Part shown: positions 1 to 6,222 of the stretch, piece after piece | How positions within the stretch are numbered: position 1 is the first letter of the stretch | Layout of the letters: the number at the start of each line of letters is the position of its first letter | Origin: an uncultured Lachnospiraceae bacterium | GTDB lineage: Bacteria > Bacillota > Clostridia > Lachnospirales > Lachnospiraceae | Direction of reading: 5' to 3' | DNA: 9,010 nt | Assembly: GCA_910586715.1 (NCBI GenBank) | Contig: CAJUJG010000084.1 | Coordinates: forward strand, 1-9,010 | Made by a program: the position numbers and the translations under genes | Notes under the pieces: generated by a model | Told to the model about the DNA's origin: nothing | Database searches by the model: none | What the model saw: only the letters and a program-made list of their open reading frames with translations

Positions 1-37
1 CCTTATTCCAATAGATTTTAATATCCTACCACCAACT

Positions 38-106
38 TTCTAAAGATGAAGTCCCTTACCATTAATTTAACGAAATATTGTTGATAATATACTTCTAAAG
101 ATGAAG
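38..106 (+). repeat. 14-bp direct repeat, two copies 55 bp apart
   Basis: TTCTAAAGATGAAG occurs at 38-51 and again, exactly, at 93-106. In one plus-strand frame both copies read S-K-D-E. This could mean that a duplicated 3' end of a lost gene lies here. The sequence after each copy is not similar, so a tandem gene duplication is not proven. The repeat could also be a regulator site or a recombination scar. Confidence 0.45.
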
Positions 107-171
107 CGTTAGGGAATTATCTTGTGGAAAGAGAATTAGGGATTGATAATACTGTCTGTAAAATGCAATAA
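88..171 (+). pseudogene. possible C-terminal remnant of a lost gene
   Basis: An in-frame stretch after the TAA at 85-87 reads ...SKDEALGNYLVE... and then ...LGIDNTVCKMQ, before two successive TAA stops at 169-174. The residue mix (charged helix, then a compact Cys-containing tail) looks more like real protein than random AT-rich sequence. There is no start codon and no ribosome binding site. I do not recognise the family. It may be the 3' end of a gene that has been deleted or broken upstream. Confidence is low because 27 codons can look coding by chance. Confidence 0.22.
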
Positions 172-231
172 TAATCTTCCCGCGTCCGTTTATCAGAGGA
201 GTAAGGATTGCCTGCCAACTGTTACTTTGCG

Positions 232-260
232 TGGAAATCTGCAAAGAATTGAGGTATAAT
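232..260 (+). promoter_or_regulatory. promoter of the sugar O-acetyltransferase gene
   Basis: The -10 box is a perfect TATAAT at 255-260. Seventeen bases upstream is TGGAAA (232-237), which matches 4 of 6 positions of the -35 consensus. The expected transcription start near 267 would give a leader of about 50 nt before the ATG at 315. Confidence 0.6.
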
Positions 261-314
261 TTTAATATCGGGTATGACCAATAAAGCGAGATTATCATGA
301 AAGAGGTGTAGACA

Positions 315-914
315 ATGACTGAAAAAGAAAAAATGCTTGCAGGACAGCTTTATGATCCATCTGATCCTGAGTTGGATCAATTGCGCCTGAAAGCACGTAA
401 ACTGGCAAGACGCTATAATTTGACTGATGAGGATGAAAGTGAAAAGCAGTATGAAATCCTCAAAGAATTGCTTCCGAATACCCAGGAAATACCTGGATTA
501 CAGGCACCAGTCTACTTTGATTACGGCTGCAATACATATTTCGGAAAATACAGCGGGGCAAATTTTAATTTTACCTGTCTGGATGTCTGTCCCGTCCACA
601 TTGGAGATAATGTGATGATCGGTCCAAATGTCACTATTGCTACGCCTATGCATCCGTTGCTCCCTGAAGAGCGGAACTGCAGGATGCGTGAAGATGGCAG
701 TATGTACAACCTTGAATATGCGAAGCCTATTATTATTGAAAAAGATTGTTGGTTGGCAGCTAACGTAGTTGTTTGTGGAGGCGTAACAATCGGCGAAGGC
801 TCTGTTATTGGGGCTGGCAGTGTCGTAACAAGGAATATACCGCCACACAGCCTTGCTGCGGGTAATCCGTGCAGGGTTATTAGAGAAATTACGGAAAAAG
901 ACCGAATGGAGTGA
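315..914 (+). CDS. sugar O-acetyltransferase (Maa/LacA/NodL family)
   Basis: This protein of 199 residues is a full-length member of the maltose/galactoside O-acetyltransferase family. These cytoplasmic trimers move the acetyl group of acetyl-CoA to a hydroxyl of a sugar, probably for detoxification or modification. Residues 1-55 form the Mac-type N-terminal helical domain (EKMLAGQLYDPSDPEL). Residues about 70-185 are a left-handed beta-helix with hexapeptide repeats such as VHIGDNVMIGPNVTI and GVTIGEGSVIGAGSVVTRNI. The catalytic histidine is His113 in TPMHP, and the family end motif AAGNPCRVIR is present. The ATG follows GAGGTG (303-308) at good spacing. It is a single-gene unit between its own promoter and a strong terminator. 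The exact sugar substrate cannot be told from sequence. Confidence 0.95.
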   Translation: MTEKEKMLAGQLYDPSDPELDQLRLKARKLARRYNLTDEDESEKQYEILKELLPNTQEIPGLQAPVYFDYGCNTYFGKYSGANFNFTCLDVCPVHIGDNVMIGPNVTIATPMHPLLPEERNCRMREDGSMYNLEYAKPIIIEKDCWLAANVVVCGGVTIGEGSVIGAGSVVTRNIPPHSLAAGNPCRVIREITEKDRME

Positions 915-940
915 TAAAACAGTAGGATCCTCTGGGTGCA

Positions 941-986
941 AAAATAACGATAGCCTTGCTGAAAAAGGGGCTATCGTTATTTTTTA
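941..986. terminator. bidirectional intrinsic terminator between convergent genes
   Basis: The stem is AAAATAACGATAGCC (941-955) paired with its exact complement at 969-983, with a 13-nt loop and T-runs on either strand: TTTTT after the stem on +, and the complement of the leading A-run on -. It ends the acetyltransferase transcript 27 bp after its stop. It can also stop the ABC permease transcript arriving from the right. Confidence 0.9.
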
Positions 987-1117
987 CACTCTGGAATATC
1001 GAAAGTGCGGCAATTCCAATTAAGAAAACGATAGCACTGGGGATATATTTGTATTAATCCGAACACGCAATTTGGTATGAGAGGATGGCGGATAGTCATC
1101 GCCGCCTATTTAATTAT

Positions 1118-3808
1118 TTATTCCGCTTCCCGCAGCCGTTCCACAACGCTGCGTTTTGTCGTCTGTCCGTACAAAACTGTGGGTATGAACCAGCCTAAGA
1201 GGGCAAAGACGGGTACGACCGCCAAAATCGGCGTAACCGAAAAGCGTGCGCTGAAGAACCAAAACATATTCTCCATTAAATCTCCCGCTAACGGATTTAA
1301 AACGAGTGCGAGCACGAATGATGCGCCAACCGAGCCGGCTGCATAGAACAGACCTTCGTAAATCAGCATCTGTTTTAGCTGTCTGTTGGTCATGCCGACT
1401 GCCTGCAGGACTGCAAATTCCCGAAGCCTTGCGAGAATGCTGGTCATAATCGCGTTAAAGAAATTCAGAATGCCGACCAGTCCGACAATCGCGCAGAGCA
1501 CGCCGCCAAGCTGCAGAAACATGCTTTGGAACTGGCGGAACTCTTGGCGCTGCGTTTCCTTGCTTTCGTACATCAGTACGGACTGCATGCCTTTCGAAAG
1601 GCTGTCTTTCGAAAGGCTGCCTTCCGTAAGCTTGGCGAGGTATTCCTCCGCCGCTTGCTCTGCCGCCGTGTCGGGTGTGTCAAAAAGGTAGAAGAGCGGT
1701 ACAACCTCGCGTCCGCTGTCGCGCCGCAGGGCGTCTACGGGAAGTACGGCGCGGTGCCCCACCCGATAATATCGGTAGCTCATGGAGTAGGGAAGCACGA
1801 TATATGAGCAGACGGTGTATTCCACGTCATGGCTTTTGGTGTCCTTTACTTGGCAATATTCCGCGGGTGTGTCGTCATCTGCGGGCTCCCCGGTGCGGGA
1901 GTCAATGACCGTCACGTCGTCAACATAACTGACAGGTATGGTTTCACCGACCTTTGGCAAGATTTCAGTATTGTAAATGTTTCCGTAATCATCAACATCG
2001 ACGCACATTGCAATCGAATGTGAGTTTTCGTCGAGCAGTGGTGCAAGGTCGCCCTCCACAACCGTTACCTTTTCAAACAGTTCCTTGTCCAGCCCTTCAA
2101 TCTGCCCATCGATTGCATATTTTCCGTCCCGCTGCAGCGTGTTTGCAAGCAGTTCCTGAGCGTACTCCTCTGTGGTAAATGGCAGGGTAATATTCATCCA
2201 CTGCTCCTTGTCGATGTACGTTTGGATTGCGTATTTGGAAACTGTTGTATATCCGCTGCCGCCTGAGCTCTGCGTTGTGTTTGCCTTAATCTGCGCAATG
2301 GCGTCCTCCGTGATAAACTCTGTTGCACTCATGTTAAAACGGAAATAGTCCGTGCTGCTGACAACGAAATCGGAGCAGGTATTGCGCGCAAGGTAGCGCT
2401 CCATGTCAAAGCCGCCGACAAACGAGTAGAGGATATCCAAAAGCGTGACGGACAGCGCCAAAGACACGACGACAAGTATGGTTTTGCTTTTGTTTCGCCC
2501 CAAGTTGTTAAATGCCATTTGGTGGACCTTTGCGCCGCGCGTGGAGCGGTGTTTTTTTCTAATATTTATATGTTCCGTATATTTTGTCGCCTCCACGGGG
2601 GAAACCTTTGCCGCAATGCGCGCGGGCTTCGAGCAGGAGATCAGAACGGTCACGATGGAAAATGCCGCCGAGCCGATGAAAATTACGGGAGAGGCGCTGG
2701 TGGTCGTAACACCGCTAAATGTAAGCGTTGCAGTGATAACGGGCGTGAGCGCGGCGCCGATTCCAAAGCCAAAAAGCAGTCCGACGGGAATGCCAATCAG
2801 GCAGAGCAGCAATGCCTGCTGACGGATAATGCGGAGAAGCTGCCTCGGCGTTGTGCCGATGGTTTTGAGCAGTCCGTAAAAGCGGATGTCGCCTGTGACC
2901 GATATTTGGAAAATGTTGTATATAATCAAATAGCCCGTAAAGATGACGAGCAGGATAAACGCAAGGATTGCGACAAGCGTTCCGAAGTCAAATGCCGCGC
3001 CGATTTGCGTGGAGGTATACCCCCAGTTTACGCCGATGCGGACGCTGTTTTCGTCCTCGCGAGTTTCCCATGTGTAGCCGAGATCCGTGTCCACTTCCTC
3101 CATTTGCCCGCGGATGTTAACAGACGAGCGCATCATGACATTTAAGTCCGTGCGGAAATTGTCGATTTTCATGCCGCTTTCGATGGCGTACGCCTCAATT
3201 TCGTCTGCGTATTCCTCTGAAATATTGATATAGTGGACGGGCATGAGGTTGTCGTAATCCCAGTATCCTACGAGGGTAAAGGTATCTGTTCGCTCGGGTC
3301 CTGTGCCTATGTTTTTGTCTACGATGTTGTAGGTGAGCGGAATCTGTGCGCCAAGCTCGGGCGTGATGCCTAAGAGTGCGAGCGCGGTGGTGTCCATTGT
3401 GACTTCCGTGCCGCTTTTGGGCATTCGCCCTGTGGTGGGTGATGCGTACGACCACTTGGTACAGTTGGCATCCATGTAACTGATTTCGGCGGGCAGCTTG
3501 CCGAACACGCCTGTAGTGGCATTGCCGATTACGGTTCGAGCGCCGGTTTCTTTTACGTTTTTATGTGCGGAAATTGCGGCAATCTGTTCGTCATTGACAT
3601 CCTTGAACGAACCGTGGTTGTAACCGCCGACTTGGCGGAACTGGTAGGTTTCGTAGCTTGCGTTGATGGACATGACGATAGTGAACAGGGCGGTAAACAG
3701 GATTGTCGTCAGCGCGATTGCAAAAACGGCAATCAGGTTTCGCTTCCGATAAGCATAGAGCGATTTGCGGCTCAGCCTTCGGATACATTTTTTATTTTGT
3801 ACTTTCAT
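1118..3808 (-). CDS. ABC transporter permease with two FtsX domains
   Basis: This 896-residue integral membrane protein is the permease partner of the ATPase encoded just upstream. Predicted membrane helices lie at about 24-48, 275-300, 330-354, 373-392, 441-466, 766-794, 815-838 and 856-880. This is the usual 8-helix plan with two FtsX/MacB-type modules (about 275-395 and 766-885). Two large extracytoplasmic domains fill 49-274 and 467-765. A conserved FtsX-like cytoplasmic segment appears twice, as FYGLLKTIGTTPRQLLR and FAVLQAVGMTNRQLK. The start was set at 3808 because GGGGAGG lies 8 bases before this ATG; an upstream in-frame ATG at 3850 lies inside the ATPase gene and has no such site. 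Relatives export or sense peptides, lipids or antibiotics, or work as mechanotransmission machines. The substrate is unknown, and no adjacent two-component system gives a hint. Confidence 0.92.
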   Translation of the reverse strand: MKVQNKKCIRRLSRKSLYAYRKRNLIAVFAIALTTILFTALFTIVMSINASYETYQFRQVGGYNHGSFKDVNDEQIAAISAHKNVKETGARTVIGNATTGVFGKLPAEISYMDANCTKWSYASPTTGRMPKSGTEVTMDTTALALLGITPELGAQIPLTYNIVDKNIGTGPERTDTFTLVGYWDYDNLMPVHYINISEEYADEIEAYAIESGMKIDNFRTDLNVMMRSSVNIRGQMEEVDTDLGYTWETREDENSVRIGVNWGYTSTQIGAAFDFGTLVAILAFILLVIFTGYLIIYNIFQISVTGDIRFYGLLKTIGTTPRQLLRIIRQQALLLCLIGIPVGLLFGFGIGAALTPVITATLTFSGVTTTSASPVIFIGSAAFSIVTVLISCSKPARIAAKVSPVEATKYTEHINIRKKHRSTRGAKVHQMAFNNLGRNKSKTILVVVSLALSVTLLDILYSFVGGFDMERYLARNTCSDFVVSSTDYFRFNMSATEFITEDAIAQIKANTTQSSGGSGYTTVSKYAIQTYIDKEQWMNITLPFTTEEYAQELLANTLQRDGKYAIDGQIEGLDKELFEKVTVVEGDLAPLLDENSHSIAMCVDVDDYGNIYNTEILPKVGETIPVSYVDDVTVIDSRTGEPADDDTPAEYCQVKDTKSHDVEYTVCSYIVLPYSMSYRYYRVGHRAVLPVDALRRDSGREVVPLFYLFDTPDTAAEQAAEEYLAKLTEGSLSKDSLSKGMQSVLMYESKETQRQEFRQFQSMFLQLGGVLCAIVGLVGILNFFNAIMTSILARLREFAVLQAVGMTNRQLKQMLIYEGLFYAAGSVGASFVLALVLNPLAGDLMENMFWFFSARFSVTPILAVVPVFALLGWFIPTVLYGQTTKRSVVERLREAE
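1591..1635 (-). repeat. 15-bp tandem repeat inside the permease gene
   Basis: CTTTCGAAAGGCTGT and CTTTCGAAAGGCTGC (+ strand) are adjacent at 1591-1605 and 1606-1620 with one mismatch. They are followed by a decayed third unit at 1621-1635. Being 15 bp, the repeat keeps the frame and encodes five-residue units, SLSKD and SLSKG preceded by KLTEG, at about residues 726-740 of the second extracytoplasmic domain. It sits just before the helix leading into membrane segment 6, so it would change a linker length. Confidence 0.85.
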
Positions 3809-3824
3809 TTTTATAACCTCCCCA

Positions 3825-4496
3825 CTAATCTCTTGTGACAATGCAGCCATCTTCGATGCGGATAATACGGTCTGCCATTTGCGCGATTTCTTCGTTGTGT
3901 GTAATCATTAAAATGGTTTGTGCGAACTTCTGCCCCGTGACCTTGAGCAGGTTTAACACGTCCTGACTGGTCTTGCTGTCAAGGTTTCCGGTCGGCTCGT
4001 CGGCAAGAATAATGGCGGGGGCGGACGCAAGTGCGCGGGCGATGGCGACACGTTGCTGCTGACCGCCGGAAAGCTGGTTTGGCAGCGCGTCAAGCCGTCC
4101 GTCGAGCCCGAGCGTATGTACGATTTGCCCGACAAAGTCCTTGTTAATTTTTGCGCCGTCAAGCTCAATTGGCATGACGATATTTTCGTATACATTTAAT
4201 ACGGGCACGAGATTGTATGCCTGAAACACAAATCCGATTTTGCGGCGGCGGAAAATGGTCAGCGCCTCGTCGTTTAAGGCGGAGATGTCCTTGCCGTCCA
4301 CAACGACCTTGCCCTCCGTCGGACGGTCAAGTCCGCCGAGCATGTGCAGCAGCGTTGACTTGCCGCTGCCTGATGTTCCGACGATTGCGACGAACTCGCC
4401 TTTTTCGACGCTTAAATTTACGCCGTCGAGCGCGTGCACGGCGTTCTCGCCGCTGCCGTAGATTTTCTTTAGGTTGTTTGCCTGTAAAATTTCCAT
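3825..4496 (-). CDS. ABC transporter ATP-binding protein (MacB/LolD type)
   Basis: This 223-residue protein is a complete nucleotide-binding domain that powers the FtsX-type permease downstream, as a dimer on the inner face of the membrane. All motifs are intact: Walker A GTSGSGKST (40-48), Q-loop Q92 in FVFQAYNLVP, signature LSGGQQQR (142-149), Walker B IILADE (162-167), D-loop NLD, and switch H200 in MITHN. The LVPxLNVYENI and DEPTGNLDS wording is typical of the MacB/LolD/FtsE branch. The start at 4496 follows CGGAGGAA at ideal spacing. A longer in-frame reading up to 4661 runs through two terminator-like hairpins and is rejected. The stop lies 16 bp before the permease start, so the two genes form one operon. 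Confidence 0.95.
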   Translation of the reverse strand: MEILQANNLKKIYGSGENAVHALDGVNLSVEKGEFVAIVGTSGSGKSTLLHMLGGLDRPTEGKVVVDGKDISALNDEALTIFRRRKIGFVFQAYNLVPVLNVYENIVMPIELDGAKINKDFVGQIVHTLGLDGRLDALPNQLSGGQQQRVAIARALASAPAIILADEPTGNLDSKTSQDVLNLLKVTGQKFAQTILMITHNEEIAQMADRIIRIEDGCIVTRD

Positions 4497-4560
4497 AATA
4501 AAGTTCCTCCGTTTTTTCTTTTTTGATTGCAAAGTAAACAGCGATAGTGTAAATTCTTTG

Positions 4561-4588
4561 AACGCAAGCTGCCGGGCTTGCGTTTTTT
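4561..4588 (+). terminator. intrinsic terminator facing + in the ABC leader
   Basis: AACGCAAGC (4561-4569) pairs exactly with GCTTGCGTT (4576-4584) around the loop TGCCGG, and the T-run 4583-4588 follows on +. No + strand gene lies to the left, so its job may be to block antisense transcription rising out of the ABC genes. On the minus strand it would be a stable hairpin in the ABC leader, without a U-run after it. Confidence 0.6.
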
Positions 4589-4593
4589 GAGCG

Positions 4594-4621
4594 AAAAAAG
4601 AATGCCGCGCATGGCATTCTT
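4594..4621 (-). terminator. intrinsic terminator after the toxin-antitoxin operon
   Basis: On the minus strand AAGAATGCC pairs with GGCATTCTT (stem arms 4613-4621 and 4598-4606, loop ATGCGC) and is followed by a run of six Ts. It lies about 110 bp after the toxin stop and 98 bp before the ABC ATPase start. It can end the toxin-antitoxin transcript. It could also act as an attenuator if the ABC promoter lies further upstream near 4660. Confidence 0.75.
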
Positions 4622-4654
4622 CCGATGTGCTTGTATTCATTATTTCATAAAAAT

Positions 4655-4703
4655 CTGTCAATATTCTTTCGGGTGAGGGGTGTAATTCTTACAGTATTGA
4701 CAG
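4655..4703 (-). promoter_or_regulatory. probable control region of the ABC operon
   Basis: A minus-strand TTGACA lies at 4661-4656, but no good -10 box stands 16-18 bases downstream. This fits a promoter that needs an activator, or no promoter at all. The hexamer is part of a perfect inverted repeat: CTGTCAATA (4655-4663) and TATTGACAG (4695-4703). Between them, at 4681-4693, is TGTAA-TTC-TTACA, a second dyad. If the TTGACA is real, that dyad would sit at about -55 to -68, a usual place for an activator. The function is inferred; the symmetry is directly visible. Confidence 0.4.
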
Positions 4704-4731
4704 AATTGGGGGGATTGGTTGGGAAATAATT

Positions 4732-5064
4732 TTAAATTAAGGAAAAGCCGTGTTTTAGAATGGATTTCCAATTGCTTTTTTCATATAGAAAACGGACGAT
4801 AGTTACAGTGTGGTTTTCTTCTGAAATACCATAGAAAGCGAGATAATTTTTCACCTGCGTAAAATGAATTCCCCACGAATTTAATAAAATATCATCAACA
4901 AGAGGAAATTGCTTCGGAAAAGAAGAAAGTGCACTTAGTTTTGCGTCCGCTTCGTCCAAAAGATGGTCAGCCGCAGAAGGGTTTTTCAGCGCAAATTCAA
5001 TATAATCAGCGGCATTTGCCATGTCATGTTCGGCGGCTGCGGTGATATTGACAGTATAGTTCAT
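4732..5064 (-). CDS. RelE/ParE-superfamily toxin
   Basis: This 110-residue protein looks like a type II toxin of the RelE/ParE superfamily, which acts either as a ribosome-dependent mRNase or as a gyrase inhibitor. The pattern is standard: an N-terminal strand YTVNITAAAEHDM, a helical hairpin over about 15-48 (ADYIEFALKNPSAADHLLDE), then SFPKQFP and the C-terminal sheet VKNYLAFYGI...VTIVRFLYEKSNW. The helical hairpin and the ending favour ParE-like folding, but sequence alone does not decide the target. Its ATG overlaps the antitoxin stop as ATGA, so translation is coupled, with AGGAG twelve bases before the start. It is full length for the family. Confidence 0.85.
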   Translation of the reverse strand: MNYTVNITAAAEHDMANAADYIEFALKNPSAADHLLDEADAKLSALSSFPKQFPLVDDILLNSWGIHFTQVKNYLAFYGISEENHTVTIVRFLYEKSNWKSILKHGFSLI

Positions 5065-5324
5065 CGTTTTCTGCGGCTCCTTAAATCGGAAATTGCCTCT
5101 GCGAAAGGGCGTGTGTTTTCATTTTTGACGTCGTTTAACCCGTCCTGCAATAAGCCGTATAATTCAAAACGACCGACAAGCTGTTCATAGGTTTCAATGC
5201 TCATAACAGCCAAATCCCCTTTTCCGTTTTTGGTAATGAAGACCGGTTCGCAGTAGGTATGACAAAATTCGGATATATCATTGTAGCTGTTGCGCAAATC
5301 TGCACTTGAACGAATGTTTGGCAT
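5061..5324 (-). CDS. Phd/YefM-family antitoxin
   Basis: This 87-residue protein is the cognate antitoxin of the toxin encoded directly downstream. The N-terminal half is a Phd/YefM DNA-binding fold: IRSSADLRNSYNDISEFC, then PVFITKNGKGDLAVMSIETYEQL (about 4-50). The C-terminal tail (about 51-87, ELYGLLQDGLNDVKNENTRPF...) would wrap the toxin. It normally binds its own promoter, alone or with toxin, and represses the pair. The start at 5324 follows AAGGGAGG at good spacing; an in-frame ATG at 5351 has no such site and lies just upstream of the -10 region's expected start. Confidence 0.87.
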   Translation of the reverse strand: MPNIRSSADLRNSYNDISEFCHTYCEPVFITKNGKGDLAVMSIETYEQLVGRFELYGLLQDGLNDVKNENTRPFAEAISDLRSRRKR

Positions 5325-5352
5325 AAAATAAACCTCCCTTTTTGATAACAAA

Positions 5353-5381
5353 ATTATAACGAAATTTCTTTATGGCGTCAA
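5353..5381 (-). promoter_or_regulatory. promoter of the toxin-antitoxin operon
   Basis: On the minus strand TTGACG (5381-5376) and TATAAT (5358-5353) are exactly 17 bases apart. The transcription start near 5346 leaves a short leader of about 20 nt with the AAGGGAGG site. A GAAATTTC palindrome at 5361-5368 lies inside the spacer and could be an antitoxin operator, though it is short and AT-rich. Confidence 0.8.
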
Positions 5382-5462
5382 GCAAGTTCGATTCAATAAA
5401 GGCTTTACACTTTTTTATTAAGTGAGGCATATTTTTCAATCAATGTCTGCTGAAACCGAAAA

Positions 5463-5497
5463 TTGCCAATCCCACAGATTTGATATGGGATTGGCAA
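5463..5497 (-). terminator. hairpin after the Rpn remnant
   Basis: TTGCCAATCCCA (5463-5474) and its exact complement (5486-5497) form a 12-bp stem with an 11-nt loop, 10 bp after the stop of the Rpn remnant. On the minus strand it is followed by the short T-run of AATTTTC, so it is a fair intrinsic terminator for the oxidase/Rpn transcript. On + it is followed by AAAAGCTGTTTTT, a poorer fit. Confidence 0.65.
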
Positions 5498-5506
5498 AAG
5501 CTGTTT

Positions 5507-5764
5507 TTACAGATATTTTTCAGAGGCTTCAGGGCTTAAATGATACTGTTCCTGAATTTTTACAAGGATTGTCTGCGGCGGAACTCCTAAATTTTTTAAG
5601 ATAGACACGGTTCCCTCAATGCCTTGTTCGATGCCTTGTTTGATGCCTTCTCGTCTTATCGTTTTTGCCTCATATTCTAAAACTTTTCCGCCCATGACTG
5701 CTTTCACTCCTTCCCTGACAGAACGGTACTTTATGGAACGCTTAAAATACATACCTTGTGCCAT
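5507..5764 (-). pseudogene. C-terminal remnant of an Rpn/PD-(D/E)XK-type protein
   Basis: This frame of 85 codons resembles only the C-terminal tail of the large, variable clostridial family of Rpn-like nucleases/putative transposases. It has the linker MGGKVLEYEAKTIRREG, then the low-complexity IKQGIEQGIEG, then a helical end ILKNLGVPPQTILVKIQEQYHLS. The nuclease core, about 200 residues with the PD-(D/E)XK site, is missing. The frame begins inside the oxidase gene, overlapping its last 23 bp, and has no convincing ribosome binding site at either candidate ATG (5764, 5752). It looks like a deletion scar that joined the two genes. It might still be translated by coupling to the oxidase stop, giving a small helical protein. 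The family call rests on the tail's style and is moderate. Confidence 0.5.
5619..5654 (-). repeat. 12-bp tandem repeat in the Rpn tail
   Basis: ATGCCTTGTTCG (5619-5630), ATGCCTTGTTTG (5631-5642) and a partial third unit (from 5643) encode the G-I-E-Q/G-I-K-Q pattern. Such in-frame repeats are typical of the tail of Rpn-like proteins and vary in number by slippage. Confidence 0.7.
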
Positions 5765-6158
5765 GCGAAAGCAGTAATCCGTCCGTTAATTCCACGCGTA
5801 GGATTATGGTATTTTCGTCGTTTAAATTTGTATGTCCGTTGTTTATCCATTGGGCAAAGACTTTCTTTAGTTTTTCGGCAATTGCTTGATTTTCTTCTTT
5901 GCGAAAAGCACCCAGATTGACACCTGTTCCATGTCCCGTGAACCAGTCCCCGGCGATTGCGGCGGTTGGGTTTGCTTCAATTTGCCGGATTTTGTTGGAA
6001 CGTGCATATGTAATAATATAGAAGGCGCCGTCCTCATAATAGGCGTTTACGTTACGCACGTACGGTATACCGTTTTCGGTTGTTGCAAGCGCAATTATGG
6101 TGTCTTTTCCGAAGCGTTCTGTCATGATTGTTTTGGCTTCCTGACTTAATTGAATCAT
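5742..6158 (-). CDS. pyridoxamine 5'-phosphate oxidase-family flavoprotein
   Basis: This 138-residue protein is a small split-barrel FMN-binding protein of the PNPOx-like superfamily. Typical wording is GIPYVRNVNAYYEDGAFYIITYARSNK (about 30-56) followed by IRQIEANPTAAIAGDWFTGHG (58-77), the usual flavin-binding strands and turn. The C-terminal VELTDGLLLSHGTRY is usual for clostridial relatives, so the protein seems complete. Such proteins are cytoplasmic dimers. Members act on flavins, haem or F420-type substrates, and most short ones have no proven reaction; true vitamin B6 synthesis is unlikely at this length. The ATG at 6158 follows AAAGGAGG (a few bases upstream), which decides the start over an in-frame codon at 6203. 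Its 3' end overlaps the Rpn remnant. Confidence 0.85.
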   Translation of the reverse strand: MIQLSQEAKTIMTERFGKDTIIALATTENGIPYVRNVNAYYEDGAFYIITYARSNKIRQIEANPTAAIAGDWFTGHGTGVNLGAFRKEENQAIAEKLKKVFAQWINNGHTNLNDENTIILRVELTDGLLLSHGTRYVF

Positions 6159-6183
6159 TTGAAGGTTCCTCCTTTGTTTTGGG

Positions 6184-6213
6184 ATTATCGTATCATTGGA
6201 CAATTCAAAGCAA
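6184..6213 (-). promoter_or_regulatory. weak promoter candidate for the oxidase gene
   Basis: On the minus strand TTGCTT (6213-6208) and GATAAT (6189-6184) are 18 bases apart in the 64-bp gap between the 368-residue gene and the oxidase gene. No clear terminator lies in this gap, so the oxidase may also be read through from upstream. Confidence 0.35.
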
Positions 6214-6222
6214 TAAAAAGTT

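Larger units (their letters stand above)
1..231. other. AT-rich region without an intact gene
   Basis: Together with the promoter that follows, this is the gene-free stretch before the acetyltransferase. It carries no intact coding region in either direction. A weak minus-strand frame (95-298) has no recognisable domain and no good ribosome binding site. What can be seen is a 14-bp direct repeat (38-51 and 93-106) and a short plus-strand frame ending at 171 that reads like the tail of a decayed protein. Both are listed separately. I see no tRNA, no IS terminal repeats and no CRISPR-like spacing. Confidence 0.6.

Noticed and set aside
498..941. 147-codon minus-strand frame opposite the acetyltransferase
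   Set aside because: It is a shadow frame, and its start falls at the edge of the terminator hairpin.
946..1035. AACGATAGC present three times (946-954, inverted at 970-978, and 1027-1035)
   Set aside because: The first two are the terminator stem. The third is 9 bp and could compete for pairing, but no switching role is evident in a convergent terminator region, so chance is the simpler view.
2519..3145. 208-codon plus-strand frame opposite the permease gene
   Set aside because: It is antisense to membrane segments and extracytoplasmic domains of a well-supported gene, and has an odd Arg/Cys-rich composition.
3809..3850. 14-codon extension of the permease
   Set aside because: The ATG at 3850 lies within the ATPase gene without a ribosome binding site, whereas ATG 3808 has GGGGAGG at good spacing.
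4497..4661. 55-codon N-terminal extension of the ABC ATPase
   Set aside because: It would be translated through two perfect hairpins, has no ribosome binding site, and the family starts at MEILQANNLKK, which has a clear GGAGG site.
4670..4720. Possible G-quadruplex on +, with runs GGG, GGGG, GGGGGG and GGG
   Set aside because: The loop between the second and third runs is about 26 nt, too long for a stable fold to be likely; noted only as flanking sequence of the ABC control region.
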